From: Klebsiella electrica
GTDB taxonomy: Bacteria; Pseudomonadota; Gammaproteobacteria; Enterobacterales; Enterobacteriaceae
Length of the DNA: 64,000 nt
Direction of reading: 5' to 3'
Assembly (NCBI RefSeq): GCF_006711645.1
Contig: NZ_CP041247.1
Location: forward strand, 2,914,001 to 2,978,000
The position numbers were made by a program, and so were the translations under genes. Within the stretch, counting starts at the first letter, position 1; each line of letters opens with the position of its first letter. The notes under the pieces are model-generated. The model was given only the letters and a program-made list of their open reading frames with translations. It was not told the DNA's origin and made no database searches. Shown here one piece after another: positions 1 through 8,818 of this stretch.

Positions 1-713
1 TCCGCCATATGGTACGCGTCGTAGGTAATGATCTGGTTGAGGCTGCGCAGCGTGGCGTATCCAGGGGCCGTCGGGTACTGTGCCCGTGGCGTGTGGTAGT
101 ACTCCCAGGCCTGGCGCAATTCTTCATTTGGTGCATCAGACTCTTTCATGGGCGCCAGCGGCATGGTGGCATACTCACCGCTGCTAATATCGGTACTACG
201 GGCATTTGAACCCGCTTCAACGTACGGCAGCGCATCAATGGATTTCACATTGTTTTCCCAGCCGTTGCGGAACATCGAGCCGATATTGACGGCGCTGACG
301 GTTCCGATGGCCTTGATACGGCGATCCTGAATCGCGGCATTGGCGGTGTAGCCCGCACCGGCGCATATTCCCATCGCGCCAATTCGCGCGGTGTCGACAT
401 AAGGAAGCGTGGTCAGGTAATCAATCACTGCGCTGACATCTTCGGTACGGATATATGGGTTTTCCAGCTGGCGCGGTTCGCCGCCGCTTTCGCCCTGATA
501 AGACGCATCGTAAGCCACGGTCACAAACCCTTGTTCTGCCAGCTTTTCGGCATAGGTACCGGCGGTTTGTTCCTTAACGCCGCCCCCCGGATGAGAAACC
601 ACAATGGCCGGGTACTTGCGGCTTTCATCAAATGCGGGTGGAAAATAAAGTACAGCGGACAAAGAAATTGTCGGGATATTGCTGTTGGTGAAGCTGATTT
701 TCTGGTTCATCAT
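1..713 (-). CDS. Dienelactone-hydrolase-like alpha/beta hydrolase (3' end cut by window edge)
   Basis: About 237 codons are visible, running off the left edge. After a double Met start (713 or 710, with an AGGA ribosome site just upstream) comes a typical alpha/beta-hydrolase core: the HPGGG oxyanion-hole loop near residues 41-45 and the nucleophile elbow GICAG near residue 115. The nucleophile position holds Cys117 rather than Ser, as in dienelactone hydrolases. It is probably a cytosolic hydrolase of small esters or lactones; the substrate is unknown. It is divergent from the LysR gene at 851, which probably controls it. The C-terminal part with the catalytic His is outside the window. Confidence 0.8.
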   Translation of the reverse strand, partial: MMNQKISFTNSNIPTISLSAVLYFPPAFDESRKYPAIVVSHPGGGVKEQTAGTYAEKLAEQGFVTVAYDASYQGESGGEPRQLENPYIRTEDVSAVIDYLTTLPYVDTARIGAMGICAGAGYTANAAIQDRRIKAIGTVSAVNIGSMFRNGWENNVKSIDALPYVEAGSNARSTDISSGEYATMPLAPMKESDAPNEELRQAWEYYHTPRAQYPTAPGYATLRSLNQIITYDAYHMA

Positions 714-772
714 CCGGTTCCTCATTGGGCTGTCGGCTATCTGTCATGTTTGATGGGATAACTATAGCCATT

Positions 773-829
773 GATCATTAAGATGATTAGACCCAAAATA
801 ATGATTGGACTTATCATTTAAATGATTAA
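773..829. promoter_or_regulatory. Divergent promoter region with LysR-type operator candidate
   Basis: The 137 bases between the hydrolase and the LysR gene contain a perfect 14-bp palindrome, ATCATTTAAATGAT, at 813-826. Further copies of the ATCATT/AATGAT half-site lie at about 773-788 and 800-806. The dyad sits about 25 bases upstream of the regulator's ATG, a usual place for an autoregulatory LysR site. Assignment to this regulator is inferred from position. Confidence 0.5.
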
Positions 830-850
830 TTGCCGGATGAAAACACAGAG

Positions 851-1750
851 ATGAAACGCGATGAGATAGCCGATCTGATGGCATTTGTGGCCGTCGCCGA
901 AGAGCGTAGTTTCACCCGGGCTGCCGCCCGTCTGGGCATGGCCCAGTCAGCGCTAAGCCAGATAGTGCGCCGAACAGAAGAGCGCCTGAGCCTGCGGCTT
1001 CTGACGCGTACTACACGCAGTGTTGTTCCCACAGAGGCGGGTGAACACCTCTTGTCTGTTCTTGGTCCAATGCTGCACGACATAGACTCGACCCTGGCCT
1101 CATTAGGCGATCTGCGTGACCGCCCCTCAGGCACAATACGCATTACCACAGTGGAACATGCCGCAAAGACCATATTGTTGCCCGCCATGCGCACGCTGTT
1201 GAAATCTCACCCTGACATTAATGTGCAGTTGCTCATCGATTACGGCCTGACTGATGTCGTCTCAGAGCGTTTTGATGCCGGGGTTCGCCTGGGGGGAGAG
1301 ATGGATAAGGATATGATTGCTGTTCGAATCGGGCCCGATATCCCGATGGCAATTGTTGGTGCGCCAGAATATCTCTCGCGAAAAGGTATTCCAGTGTCTG
1401 TGGCGCACCTGGTCGATCATCAGGCTATTAATCTGTACCTTCCTTCATCGGGTACCGCGAATCGCTGGAGATTAGTGCGTGGAGGGCGCGAAGTCAGGGT
1501 TCGCATGGAAGGACAACTGCTATTGAATACGATAGACCTGATCCTCGATGCAGCGATTGACGGGCACGGCCTCACGTATCTGCCTTATGACCAGGTTCAG
1601 CAGGCTATTGAAGAAAAAAAACTGACCCGCGTTCTGGAGAAATTTACACCCGACTTACCAGGGTATCATCTGTACTACCCACACCGCCGCCATGCGGGTT
1701 CGGCATTTTCTCTGTTAATTGATGTGCTTAAGTATAATGGATCTGTTTAG
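851..1750 (+). CDS. LysR-family transcriptional regulator
   Basis: A 299-residue LysR protein. The N-terminal winged helix-turn-helix (about residues 5-65, containing RSFTRAAARLGMAQSALSQ) is followed by a periplasmic-binding-like effector domain. I chose ATG 851 (MKRDEIADL) because an in-frame TTG at 830 would add seven residues outside the normal family start and because a CAGAG purine run lies just upstream of 851. It is divergent from the hydrolase at 1-713, the usual LysR/target arrangement. Inducer unknown. Confidence 0.88.
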   Translation: MKRDEIADLMAFVAVAEERSFTRAAARLGMAQSALSQIVRRTEERLSLRLLTRTTRSVVPTEAGEHLLSVLGPMLHDIDSTLASLGDLRDRPSGTIRITTVEHAAKTILLPAMRTLLKSHPDINVQLLIDYGLTDVVSERFDAGVRLGGEMDKDMIAVRIGPDIPMAIVGAPEYLSRKGIPVSVAHLVDHQAINLYLPSSGTANRWRLVRGGREVRVRMEGQLLLNTIDLILDAAIDGHGLTYLPYDQVQQAIEEKKLTRVLEKFTPDLPGYHLYYPHRRHAGSAFSLLIDVLKYNGSV

Positions 1751-1806
1751 ATATCTTTTCGATGATGAGTTCAGGCATTCAGGGGAAACTCGCGTGTTCT
1801 GTACAA

Positions 1807-1842
1807 CGTCCGCTTCTGGCACAGGGCTGCTGATGCAGCCCT
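1807..1842. repeat. Left half of a dispersed intergenic repeat, followed by a hairpin
   Basis: CGTCCGCTTCTGGCAC (1807-1822) matches the left arm of a repeat seen again at 4432 and 20694. It is followed immediately by an 8-bp perfect hairpin (1823-1830 with 1835-1842) just beyond the integrase stop. The matching right half lies on the other side of the integrase, at 2492. Confidence 0.55.
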
Positions 1843-1849
1843 GACAACC

Positions 1850-2452
1850 TTAGACTTCGATCGATTCAGAGATCTCTAATGCATCATCGACTTCAATGCC
1901 CAGATAACGGACTGTGCTTTCCAGTTTCTTATGGCCCAACAGAAGTTGGATCACCCGGAGATTCTTGGTTTTCTTGTAGATTAGGTAAGGTTTTGTTCTT
2001 CTCATGGAATGTGTGCTGTAAAGCGAATCTTCGAGACCAAGCTTTTCTATCCACCCATGAAAAATTCGGTTGTATTGCCGGGTAGATATGGGCTGGTTAG
2101 TTCCGACTCGAGACCAAAACAAGAAGTCTTTACTATGCAAATTGCCAAGCTTTATCAATGCAGCAACAGCTTCTCTTGTCCCTTTGGTTATCTCAAACTG
2201 CACAGGGCTACCGGTTTTCTGTTGCAACACCGTAGCTCTGCTTGAAACAGAGCTACCATATGCAACATCAGATACTTTGAGTTTGACCAGATCACAGCCT
2301 CGTAGCTTACTGTCCAGAGCCATATTGAACAGAGCTAAATCGCGCGTTTTACCTTCCAGTTCAAGCCGGATTCGGATCCCCCAGATATGAGATATCTGAA
2401 GTGGTCTTTTTTGGCCGATGATACGGTCTTTGTTCCACGGTGACGTGTTCAT
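1850..2452 (-). CDS. Minimal tyrosine recombinase (integrase), FimB/FimE-sized
   Basis: This 200-residue protein carries only the catalytic domain of tyrosine recombinases. Visible residues are Arg51 in LDSKLRGCD, the HSMRR box, LLGHKKLEST and a Tyr in VRYLG. There is no N-terminal core-binding domain, so size and layout resemble FimB/FimE invertases more than phage integrases. ATG 2452 is preferred over the longer TTG start (2458) because AGGAG sits 9 bases upstream of it. That ribosome site and the ATG lie inside a 13-bp perfect inverted repeat. No phage or fimbrial genes are adjacent. Its DNA target is unknown. Confidence 0.8.
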   Translation of the reverse strand: MNTSPWNKDRIIGQKRPLQISHIWGIRIRLELEGKTRDLALFNMALDSKLRGCDLVKLKVSDVAYGSSVSSRATVLQQKTGSPVQFEITKGTREAVAALIKLGNLHSKDFLFWSRVGTNQPISTRQYNRIFHGWIEKLGLEDSLYSTHSMRRTKPYLIYKKTKNLRVIQLLLGHKKLESTVRYLGIEVDDALEISESIEV

Positions 2453-2486
2453 ACTCAAATCTCCTGCAATGTGGGAGATTTGAGTA
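2452..2486. promoter_or_regulatory. 13-bp perfect inverted repeat over integrase start and ribosome site
   Basis: TACTCAAATCTCC (2452-2464) pairs perfectly with 2474-2486 around a 9-base loop. One arm covers the integrase ATG and its AGGAG sequence. In RNA it would sequester translation start; in DNA it could be an operator or a recombinase site. Confidence 0.6.
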
Positions 2487-2491
2487 TGGTT

Positions 2492-2516
2492 GTCCCTTAT
2501 GAGCGAGAAGCGGAAG
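2492..2516. repeat. Right half of the dispersed intergenic repeat
   Basis: CCTTATGAGCGAGAAGCGGA resembles GCTATGAGCGAGGAGCGGAC in the other copies (19708, 20694). With the left half at 1807 it brackets the integrase, suggesting that the integrase segment lies inserted in one repeat unit. Confidence 0.5.
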
Positions 2517-2830
2517 CTAAATTATTGTCGGAAAATACCAATAGGGTACGTTATCAATCAGGAAACATATCCGTTGAAATCGTTAACTCCCAGTGCTAAA
2601 AGATGAAGAGCCTTTTTTAAGATTTTTAGGTTTACTGATTCTCAACTCAAAAGAGAACGCCGGAAAATGATTAAGCCAGTTCAGTCAGCGACCACCGTTA
2701 CCACCACCGAAACCTTCGGCGGCGTGTGCGCATCTGTGACTGGCTCCTGACAAAACAGATTCTGACTCCCCGCCAAACCGGACGGGGAAGAATGTCTCTC
2801 CGTTCATGATTTACTGAATGGAGATACATC
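2517..2830. other. Intergenic region before the isochorismatase-like gene
   Basis: I see no gene here. It includes a CCCCG/CGGGG hairpin near 2768-2790, and GGAG at about 2819-2822 is the ribosome site of the next gene. Confidence 0.5.
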
Positions 2831-3376
2831 ATGAGTTCATCCGAAAATGCACTTTTAGTTATTGATATGCAGCAGGGGCTTTTCCGTGGCCCCGCTTCAC
2901 CGCATCTCGCAGACACGATTTTGTCAAACATCTGCCTGCTTATAGAAAAAGCCAGGCAGGCGCAGGTGCCAGTCTTTTTTGCCCGTCACACCGGACCTGA
3001 CGATTCCTCCTTTTCTGCGCAAAGTCCCTTAACACAACTGATACCCGAAATGGGTGTGAACGCTGAGCACGACGTCGTTTTTATCAAAAAGTATCCCAGC
3101 TGTTTCCGGGATACGAGCCTGCAGCTTCAGCTAGGCAGGCGGGGAATAAAACAACTTGTCATCGCCGGGATGAAAACAGAATTCTGTGTGGACACTACCT
3201 GCCGTGCAGCGCCCGGGCTGGGATTCAGGACTGTGCTGATTTCAGATGCGCATACGACAATGGATAACAGCTACCTGTCAGCTAATGAAATCATCAACCA
3301 TCATAACGTCACCCTGGCTGGCCCATTTGTGACGCTCGCGACAGCAGCGGACTGGAGCTTTTATTCTGAGAAATAA
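2831..3376 (+). CDS. Isochorismatase-family cysteine hydrolase
   Basis: A 181-residue isochorismatase-like hydrolase. The family's Asp-Lys-Cys triad can be read: Asp12 in LVIDMQQG, Lys in VFIKKYPS and Cys in MKTEFCVDTTCR. Length and fold match the small single-domain cytosolic members (YcaC, PncA-like), which cleave amides or enol ethers. No siderophore genes are nearby, so true isochorismatase activity is unlikely; substrate unknown. A strong hairpin after the stop suggests a single-gene transcript. Confidence 0.85.
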   Translation: MSSSENALLVIDMQQGLFRGPASPHLADTILSNICLLIEKARQAQVPVFFARHTGPDDSSFSAQSPLTQLIPEMGVNAEHDVVFIKKYPSCFRDTSLQLQLGRRGIKQLVIAGMKTEFCVDTTCRAAPGLGFRTVLISDAHTTMDNSYLSANEIINHHNVTLAGPFVTLATAADWSFYSEK

Positions 3377-3388
3377 GATAAGACTGCG

Positions 3389-3407
3389 AGCCGCCCGCCG
3401 GGCGGCT
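3389..3407 (+). terminator. Hairpin after the isochorismatase-like gene
   Basis: AGCCGCCC and GGGCGGCT form an 8-bp GC-rich stem with a three-base loop, 12 bases after the stop. No clear U-run follows, so termination may be inefficient. Confidence 0.5.
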
Positions 3408-3692
3408 GAAAGTGTCCTGAGTACTGAGGAGCTGGGACTTAAGTAAGCGGTTAATTCGACATATACAGGCATTTAGGCCCATTTCGGCGGCCATAACCAT
3501 AAGGCCCTGAGAATAGAGTAAACTGCTCACTGCCGCAGCAATTAATGTTTATGATTTGCGAAGCCCTGTGTTGTTGATATTGTGTAATAATAAATGCGCT
3601 CATGTTACTGACGCTTAAAGATAGATCACTATCGGGGAGCATGGGTCATTGCTAGCCGCGCGTCTGGGCATAACCTTCCTTGGAGATAAGTT
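3408..3692. other. Intergenic region upstream of the LysE-type exporter
   Basis: No convincing gene. Short minus-strand frames here lack ribosome sites and recognisable motifs. GGAGA at 3681-3685 serves the exporter start at 3693. Confidence 0.45.
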
Positions 3693-4325
3693 ATGCCTGA
3701 TTACGTACATATTCTTACTTTTGGTCTGGTTGCGTTAGGAATGGTATTAACTCCCGGCCCAAACATGATCTATTTAATTTCTCGCTCCATTTGCCAGGGA
3801 AAACGCGCTGGGCTTATTTCCCTGGGCGGCATTGCGCTTGGCTTTGTCTTCTACATGCTTTGTGCCGCATTCGGCATAACAGCATTTGTGTTTGCCATTC
3901 CTTATGCCTATGATTTACTTCGTTTTGGTGGAGCTGCTTACCTTCTCTATCTCGCCTGGCAAGCTGTAAAACCCGGTGGAAATGCCCCTTTTTCCGTTAA
4001 AGAGATGTCGGTTGATGGCCCTAATAAACTATTTATGATGGGCTTCATTACTAATCTCGCTAACCCTAAAATTGCCATCATGTATTTATCTTTGCTTCCA
4101 CAATTTATTCAACCAGACCATGGCAGCGTTCTAAGTCAGTCACTGGCCCTTGGATGTGTCCAAATCTTTATAAGCCTGATGGTAAATTCCATGATTGTCC
4201 TTGTTGCAGGTTCAATAGCAGGGTTTCTTTCAAGTCGTCCTTCATGGATAAAAGCGCAACGTTGGTTTATGGGTACTGTACTGGCAGGGTTAGCCCTGAA
4301 GATTGCTTGCGAGGCAAAGCGATAG
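3693..4325 (+). CDS. LysE/RhtB-family amino-acid exporter
   Basis: A 210-residue inner-membrane protein with about six hydrophobic segments. The N-terminal LTPGPNMIYLISRSICQG is the family signature and is followed by GLISLGGIALGF. Length is normal (about 205-212). It probably exports an amino acid or derivative by proton antiport; the substrate cannot be read from sequence. It is a single gene ending at a hairpin (4365-4391). Confidence 0.88.
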   Translation: MPDYVHILTFGLVALGMVLTPGPNMIYLISRSICQGKRAGLISLGGIALGFVFYMLCAAFGITAFVFAIPYAYDLLRFGGAAYLLYLAWQAVKPGGNAPFSVKEMSVDGPNKLFMMGFITNLANPKIAIMYLSLLPQFIQPDHGSVLSQSLALGCVQIFISLMVNSMIVLVAGSIAGFLSSRPSWIKAQRWFMGTVLAGLALKIACEAKR

Positions 4326-4364
4326 TGATTGTTTCCCACTAATGAGCACATCACGACATCAGCA

Positions 4365-4391
4365 ATGTCCTCATATCACCCATGAGGACAT
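4365..4391 (+). terminator. Hairpin after the LysE-type exporter
   Basis: ATGTCCTCAT and ATGAGGACAT form a perfect 10-bp stem with a seven-base loop, 40 bases beyond the exporter stop. The downstream sequence is only moderately T-rich. Confidence 0.5.
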
Positions 4392-4431
4392 CCTGATTTG
4401 ATCCTCATAAGCTAACATAGATCAATGGTAT

Positions 4432-4504
4432 CAATGTCCGCTCCTGGCACGAAGCGGACCGCCTAAAGCGTCAAGAGGTCCACTCTGAGCGAAGAGCCGA
4501 CCTG
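4432..4504. repeat. Dispersed intergenic repeat, near-complete copy
   Basis: The left arm AATGTCCGCTCCTGGCAC, a GAAGCGGACC follow-on and a diverged right arm (GGTCCACTCTGAGCGAAGAG) span about 73 bases. It parallels the copy at 20694. It is non-coding. Confidence 0.6.
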
Positions 4505-4522
4505 GAATGGATTATTATCGGG

Positions 4523-4909
4523 CTAACCGCGCATATCGAAGCCGGATTTTTGAAAATCTCGATAGACTTCCGCATTGTTGAAGGCTGGAAATTTGGCTTT
4601 TTGGGCTGCCGATTTTATCGCTTCGCAATAGGTTTTATTACCGTTGCTGGTTGATATGTTGAAAGCCGTGCCGTCCTGAGCAAATTCAATATGCAGCCTG
4701 CATTTTTTCCCTTGCCAGCGTTGCGGCTCATCAAGTTTGGCATTGATCGCCGCCCTGATTGCCCGCGCTTGCGCCCCCCATGCATCCTGATCCTCCCAGC
4801 GCCCTGAACTGCAATTCCCCAATGCCGTGGTTTTATGGCAGTCGGAAGGATGTAACGGCGCGCAGCCCGCGGCCAGGCTGACCACAATGGTCAGCATCAC
4901 GATTTTCAT
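4523..4909 (-). CDS. TolA C-terminal-domain-like lipoprotein
   Basis: A 128-residue predicted lipoprotein. The signal peptide ends in the lipobox LAAGC (Cys near residue 16), so it should be lipidated and envelope-anchored. The rest resembles the TolA C-terminal domain: paired cysteines in KKCRLHIEFAQDG and NKTYCEAI, then KFPAFNNAEVYRDFQKSGFDMRG, comparable to TolA's VYEVFKNAPLDF ending. The start is ATG 4909, placing the signal peptide at the N terminus; the longer frame adds 13 unlikely residues. TolA's long helical linker and membrane anchor are absent, so this is not TolA itself. Role unknown. Confidence 0.75.
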   Translation of the reverse strand: MKIVMLTIVVSLAAGCAPLHPSDCHKTTALGNCSSGRWEDQDAWGAQARAIRAAINAKLDEPQRWQGKKCRLHIEFAQDGTAFNISTSNGNKTYCEAIKSAAQKAKFPAFNNAEVYRDFQKSGFDMRG

Positions 4910-5076
4910 TACGGTTTCAGACGATCCCACTTCTTGCCCCCACTCCATTTATACCTTAGCAATATTGGCATATATTCCCGTCATCCCTGACCGCCTTTCA
5001 ACCACTATTATTAGCGGCTTTGACGGCCGCTATGAACTTACAACCAGGGCGGACATGACACGCTTAGACGGATTCT

Positions 5077-5613
5077 CTATTTAAGCCATTCTTTACGCAG
5101 CAGCGCATAAATGTAGGTATCATCATATCGCTTGTGACCATTCTCACTGACGAAGGAGACAAACTCTTTAAAGCAGCCTTCGCGTCGCATATGCAAGCGT
5201 TCGCATAGTTTTTGCGAAGCCTGATTATAATCCTCGACCCAGGCATACAAACGCCTTGCCCCTTTCTCATTAAATAAATAATCGAAAAGAGCAGTAACCG
5301 ATTCTGTCGCATAACCCTGCTTTTCATAACGCTGATTAAAATGCCAGCCCACCGACCAGGTGTTGCGGTCCGGCTCGCCGCTATTTTCCGCAAACAGGTG
5401 CCCGATTAACGTATCAGTCTCTTTTATACAAATGGCAAACAGCCCTGGATCATTGGCCCGTCTGGCCACTTCAACCTGCGCCTCTGCGATTGAATGCAAT
5501 TTTTCATCCTGAAAACAAGGGGCACGTGGTGAAGCAAGGTAATCGAAAAGCGCGGCTGCATCTTTTGCCTTGAAAGGGCGAATAATCAACCTTGGGGTGG
5601 TCATTATGCTCAT
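5077..5613 (-). CDS. GNAT acetyltransferase, RimJ/RimL type
   Basis: A 178-residue N-acetyltransferase of the RimJ/RimL-like group. It begins with TPRLIIRPFKAKDAAALFDYL and has the acetyl-CoA loop in RYEKQGYATESVTALFDYLF, followed by the family's RLYAWVEDYNQASQKLCERLHM. The start could be ATG 5613 or the internal ATG at 5604. The acceptor (ribosomal protein, small amine or antibiotic) cannot be told. It lies downstream of the kexD-like pump on the same strand, about 90 bases away, but a functional link is not evident. Confidence 0.82.
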   Translation of the reverse strand: MSIMTTPRLIIRPFKAKDAAALFDYLASPRAPCFQDEKLHSIAEAQVEVARRANDPGLFAICIKETDTLIGHLFAENSGEPDRNTWSVGWHFNQRYEKQGYATESVTALFDYLFNEKGARRLYAWVEDYNQASQKLCERLHMRREGCFKEFVSFVSENGHKRYDDTYIYALLRKEWLK

Positions 5614-5701
5614 GAGGACCTCAAATAGTTTTCCAGTTGATAAAATACCAGCCAGTCGCGCGCTACGCAGGATGTTTACTGGCTGGAAAATATGACTGCG
5701 A

Positions 5702-8700
5702 TTAGTCGTTCCGCTTTTTCTTGTGGCGACGTTTTCGCATGCCAGTAAAGCGGGTAATCACCACGAAAAATACCGGCACAAAGAAAACGGCAAGCAGCGT
5801 TGCGCTAATCATGCCGCCGAAAACGCCGGTACCGATAGCATGCTGAGTGCTGTCACTTGCCCCGCTGGCAAGCATCAGTGGAACAACACCTAATGTAAAC
5901 GCCAGCGATGTCATCAGTATTGGGCGTAAACGCTGCTTCGACGCGGTTAACGTTGCCTCAAGCAGAGTTTTGCCTTCAGCGATTAATTGCCTTGCAAATT
6001 CAATAATCAGAATCGCATTCTTGGCGGAAAGCCCAATCAGGGTTATCAGGCCCACTTTGAAAAATACGTCGTTAGTCATATTTGCCACGGTTACGGCCAG
6101 CACTGCGCCAAGCAGTCCCAGGGGGACAACAAACATTACCGCAAAGGGTACGGACCAGCTTTCATACAGCGCGGCAAGCACCATAAAGACCACTAACATT
6201 GACAGCACAATCAACCCCGGAAGCTGCGACGCAGAGGCCTTTTCTTGTAACGAACTCCCCGCCCACTCTCCTGCAAACCCCGACGGTAAGTCGCGCGCCA
6301 GTTTTTCCATTGCCGCCATTGCGGTGCCGGTAGATTCCCCCTGGGCGGCGCTTCCGGTTATGCGAATGGCAGGATATCCCTGATAGCGATTCAACTGCTG
6401 CGGAGCGACATTCCACGAAAGCGTCGCAAAAGTGGATAACGGAAGCATCTGCCCCAGGCGATTTCTGACTGACAAGGTCAGCAATTGTTCCGGCTGCATC
6501 CGGTGTGGCGCATCGGCCTGGACAATCACCTGCTGAACCCGACCATTATTCGTATAGTCATTGACATAATTGGAACCCGTGGCGACGGAAAGGGTTTGAT
6601 TAATCTCATCAAACGACACGCCCATCGCTTCCGCTTTTTCCCTGTCGACATTGAGAGTCAGACGCGCCCCCTCACCTAATCCATCAATATAGACATCGGC
6701 CAATTGATGATTCTGATTGGCATGCGCAACCAGATCATCCGCCGCTTTTTTTAGCGCCTGATAACCTTTACTGCCTCTGTCCTGCAAATAATAGGTGAAG
6801 CCAGATGAGGTTCCCATATCAGAAATCGCGGGCGGCAACAGGCTCATCGTGACGGCATCCGGCACACCCGTCATTGTGGACTGAATATGGTCAGCTTCGT
6901 CTTGCGCAGTCGTCCCGCCGCGTTGTTTCCAGTCCTTCAGCGTGGTGAAAGCCATTGCTGAGTTCTGACCAGAGCCAGAAAAACCAAATCCCAGAATCAT
7001 AATATTACTTTCCACCGCCTGCCGAAGGGCGATTTCGTCTTCAAACTTTTCGACAACCTTAAGCGTTCGCTGCATGGTGGCGTCTGAAGGGAGCTGGATT
7101 GACGACATAAAATAGCCCTGATCCTCATCAGGCAAAAATGACGAAGGTAAGGAAGACAGACCAGCATACAGCGCGAGGCATAAAGCGGCGTAGATCATCA
7201 TCATACGGCCGGCATGCTTAATAACAAATCCCAGGCCGGAGGCGTAAAACGACGTCAGAGAATGAAAATGGGTATTAAACCATACGGAAAAGGTTCTGCC
7301 TTTACTCTGATGTTGGCTATGGGGCTTGAGCAGGGTTGCACAAAGCGCCGGGGTTAACGTCAGCGCCAGGAATGCTGAGAGTAAAATAGATACCGCCATC
7401 GAAATACAGAACTGCCGGTAAATAATACCGACGGACCCGCTAGCAAAAGCCATTGGAATAAATACCGCGGTAAGCACCAGCGTAATACCGATAATTGCTG
7501 GCGTAATTTCACGCATCGCTTCTCGCGTTGCATCGCGCGGGGTTAAGTTTTTTTCTTCGATCAAGCGCTCGACATTCTCGACAACAACGATGGCGTCATC
7601 GACGATAATCCCGATAGCCAGCACCATGCCAAACATGGTCAGAATATTAATCGAAAAACCGCTTAATAACATAATCGTAAAGGTGCCTAACAGCGCTACT
7701 GGCGCCACTACCGCAGGAATCAGCGTACAGCGAATCTTGTGCAGAAAAAGCAGCATAACGAGAAAAACCAGAACCATGGCTTCAACAAACGTCTCAACCA
7801 CTTTCAGGATAGAAAGTTTAACAAATGGAGCCGTATCGAAAGGAACGGTAAAGGTCATTCCTTCGGGAAGAACGCCTGATAGTTCTGTTAATCGTGAGCG
7901 GATACCCGATGCCGTGTTGATAGCATTGGCGCCAGGAGAAAGCTGAATAGCTGCGGCCGTTGCGGGTACGCCATTTTCACGAATTCCAAATGCATAGCTT
8001 TGTAACCCGGATTCAACGCGAGCGACATCGGCTAATGTCAGACGAGCCCCCGAGGTCTCTGATTTAATCGTGATATTGCGAAAGGCCTCAACCGAAGAGA
8101 GTTGCCCTGTGACGGTTATCGGATAGGTCACCCTTTGTCCGTTAATCGCAGGTTCATCCCCCGTTCTACCGGGAGAAACAATCACGTTTTGCTGACTGAC
8201 CGCGGTTAATACATCCGTGACAGACAATCCATAGCCGTGTAACTTCATTGGATCCAGCCATATACGGAGTGCCTTTTCTCCGCCAAAAAGCTGGACCTTC
8301 CCTACACCGGGGACGCGTCGAAGTTCATCCGTCACATTTCGGGCAAAATAATCGCTTAAATCGGCCTCCTGATATTCTCCACTTTGGGATTTTAATCCCA
8401 CCATCATCAAGAAACCGGAGTTGGCCGCCTCAACGTTTATACCATTTTGCCGTACAGCCTGTGGCAGACGAGGCTCCACAATCTTAATTTGGTTTTGCAG
8501 ATCCATCTGAGCGAGTTTGATATCGGTTCCGGGTTTGAAGGTTACCGTAATTGATGCCATACCGGTGGTGTCACTGGAGGACTCAAAATACAGTAAATTG
8601 TCCACGCCAGATATCTCACGTTCAATCAGGGAAATGACCGACGAGTTCATAACATCCAGACTGGCGCCAGGATAGCTGACTGAAATAATAATCCCCGGCG

Positions 8701-8818
8701 GGGCCACAGCAGGATATTGAGCTACCGGTAAACGGGGAATGGACAAGATTCCGGCTAAGACAATAAACAGCGCAATCACCCATGCAAAAATGGGACGGTC
8801 AATGAAAAAGTGCGGCAT
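5702..8818 (-). CDS. kexD: RND multidrug efflux permease, KexD type
   Basis: A 1038-residue, full-length hydrophobe/amphiphile RND transporter of the AcrB family. The proton-relay residues are present: the Asp pair in GIIVDDAIVVVENVERL (TM4) and Lys in IGLSAKNAILIIEFA (TM10). The N terminus (FFIDRPIFAWVIAL) and the porter motif near PGVGKVQLFGGEKALRIWLD are typical. No periplasmic adaptor gene is next to it, so it must borrow one; published work on Klebsiella KexD points to AcrA. It is separated from crrAB by one small membrane-protein gene and is reported to be switched on by activated CrrAB. The tail ends in a very basic stretch, RKRRHKKKRND. Confidence 0.82.
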   Translation of the reverse strand: MPHFFIDRPIFAWVIALFIVLAGILSIPRLPVAQYPAVAPPGIIISVSYPGASLDVMNSSVISLIEREISGVDNLLYFESSSDTTGMASITVTFKPGTDIKLAQMDLQNQIKIVEPRLPQAVRQNGINVEAANSGFLMMVGLKSQSGEYQEADLSDYFARNVTDELRRVPGVGKVQLFGGEKALRIWLDPMKLHGYGLSVTDVLTAVSQQNVIVSPGRTGDEPAINGQRVTYPITVTGQLSSVEAFRNITIKSETSGARLTLADVARVESGLQSYAFGIRENGVPATAAAIQLSPGANAINTASGIRSRLTELSGVLPEGMTFTVPFDTAPFVKLSILKVVETFVEAMVLVFLVMLLFLHKIRCTLIPAVVAPVALLGTFTIMLLSGFSINILTMFGMVLAIGIIVDDAIVVVENVERLIEEKNLTPRDATREAMREITPAIIGITLVLTAVFIPMAFASGSVGIIYRQFCISMAVSILLSAFLALTLTPALCATLLKPHSQHQSKGRTFSVWFNTHFHSLTSFYASGLGFVIKHAGRMMMIYAALCLALYAGLSSLPSSFLPDEDQGYFMSSIQLPSDATMQRTLKVVEKFEDEIALRQAVESNIMILGFGFSGSGQNSAMAFTTLKDWKQRGGTTAQDEADHIQSTMTGVPDAVTMSLLPPAISDMGTSSGFTYYLQDRGSKGYQALKKAADDLVAHANQNHQLADVYIDGLGEGARLTLNVDREKAEAMGVSFDEINQTLSVATGSNYVNDYTNNGRVQQVIVQADAPHRMQPEQLLTLSVRNRLGQMLPLSTFATLSWNVAPQQLNRYQGYPAIRITGSAAQGESTGTAMAAMEKLARDLPSGFAGEWAGSSLQEKASASQLPGLIVLSMLVVFMVLAALYESWSVPFAVMFVVPLGLLGAVLAVTVANMTNDVFFKVGLITLIGLSAKNAILIIEFARQLIAEGKTLLEATLTASKQRLRPILMTSLAFTLGVVPLMLASGASDSTQHAIGTGVFGGMISATLLAVFFVPVFFVVITRFTGMRKRRHKKKRND

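Noticed and set aside
2831..3376. Isochorismatase of siderophore synthesis
   Set aside because: No enterobactin or related genes are adjacent; the family is broad, so only family-level naming is safe.
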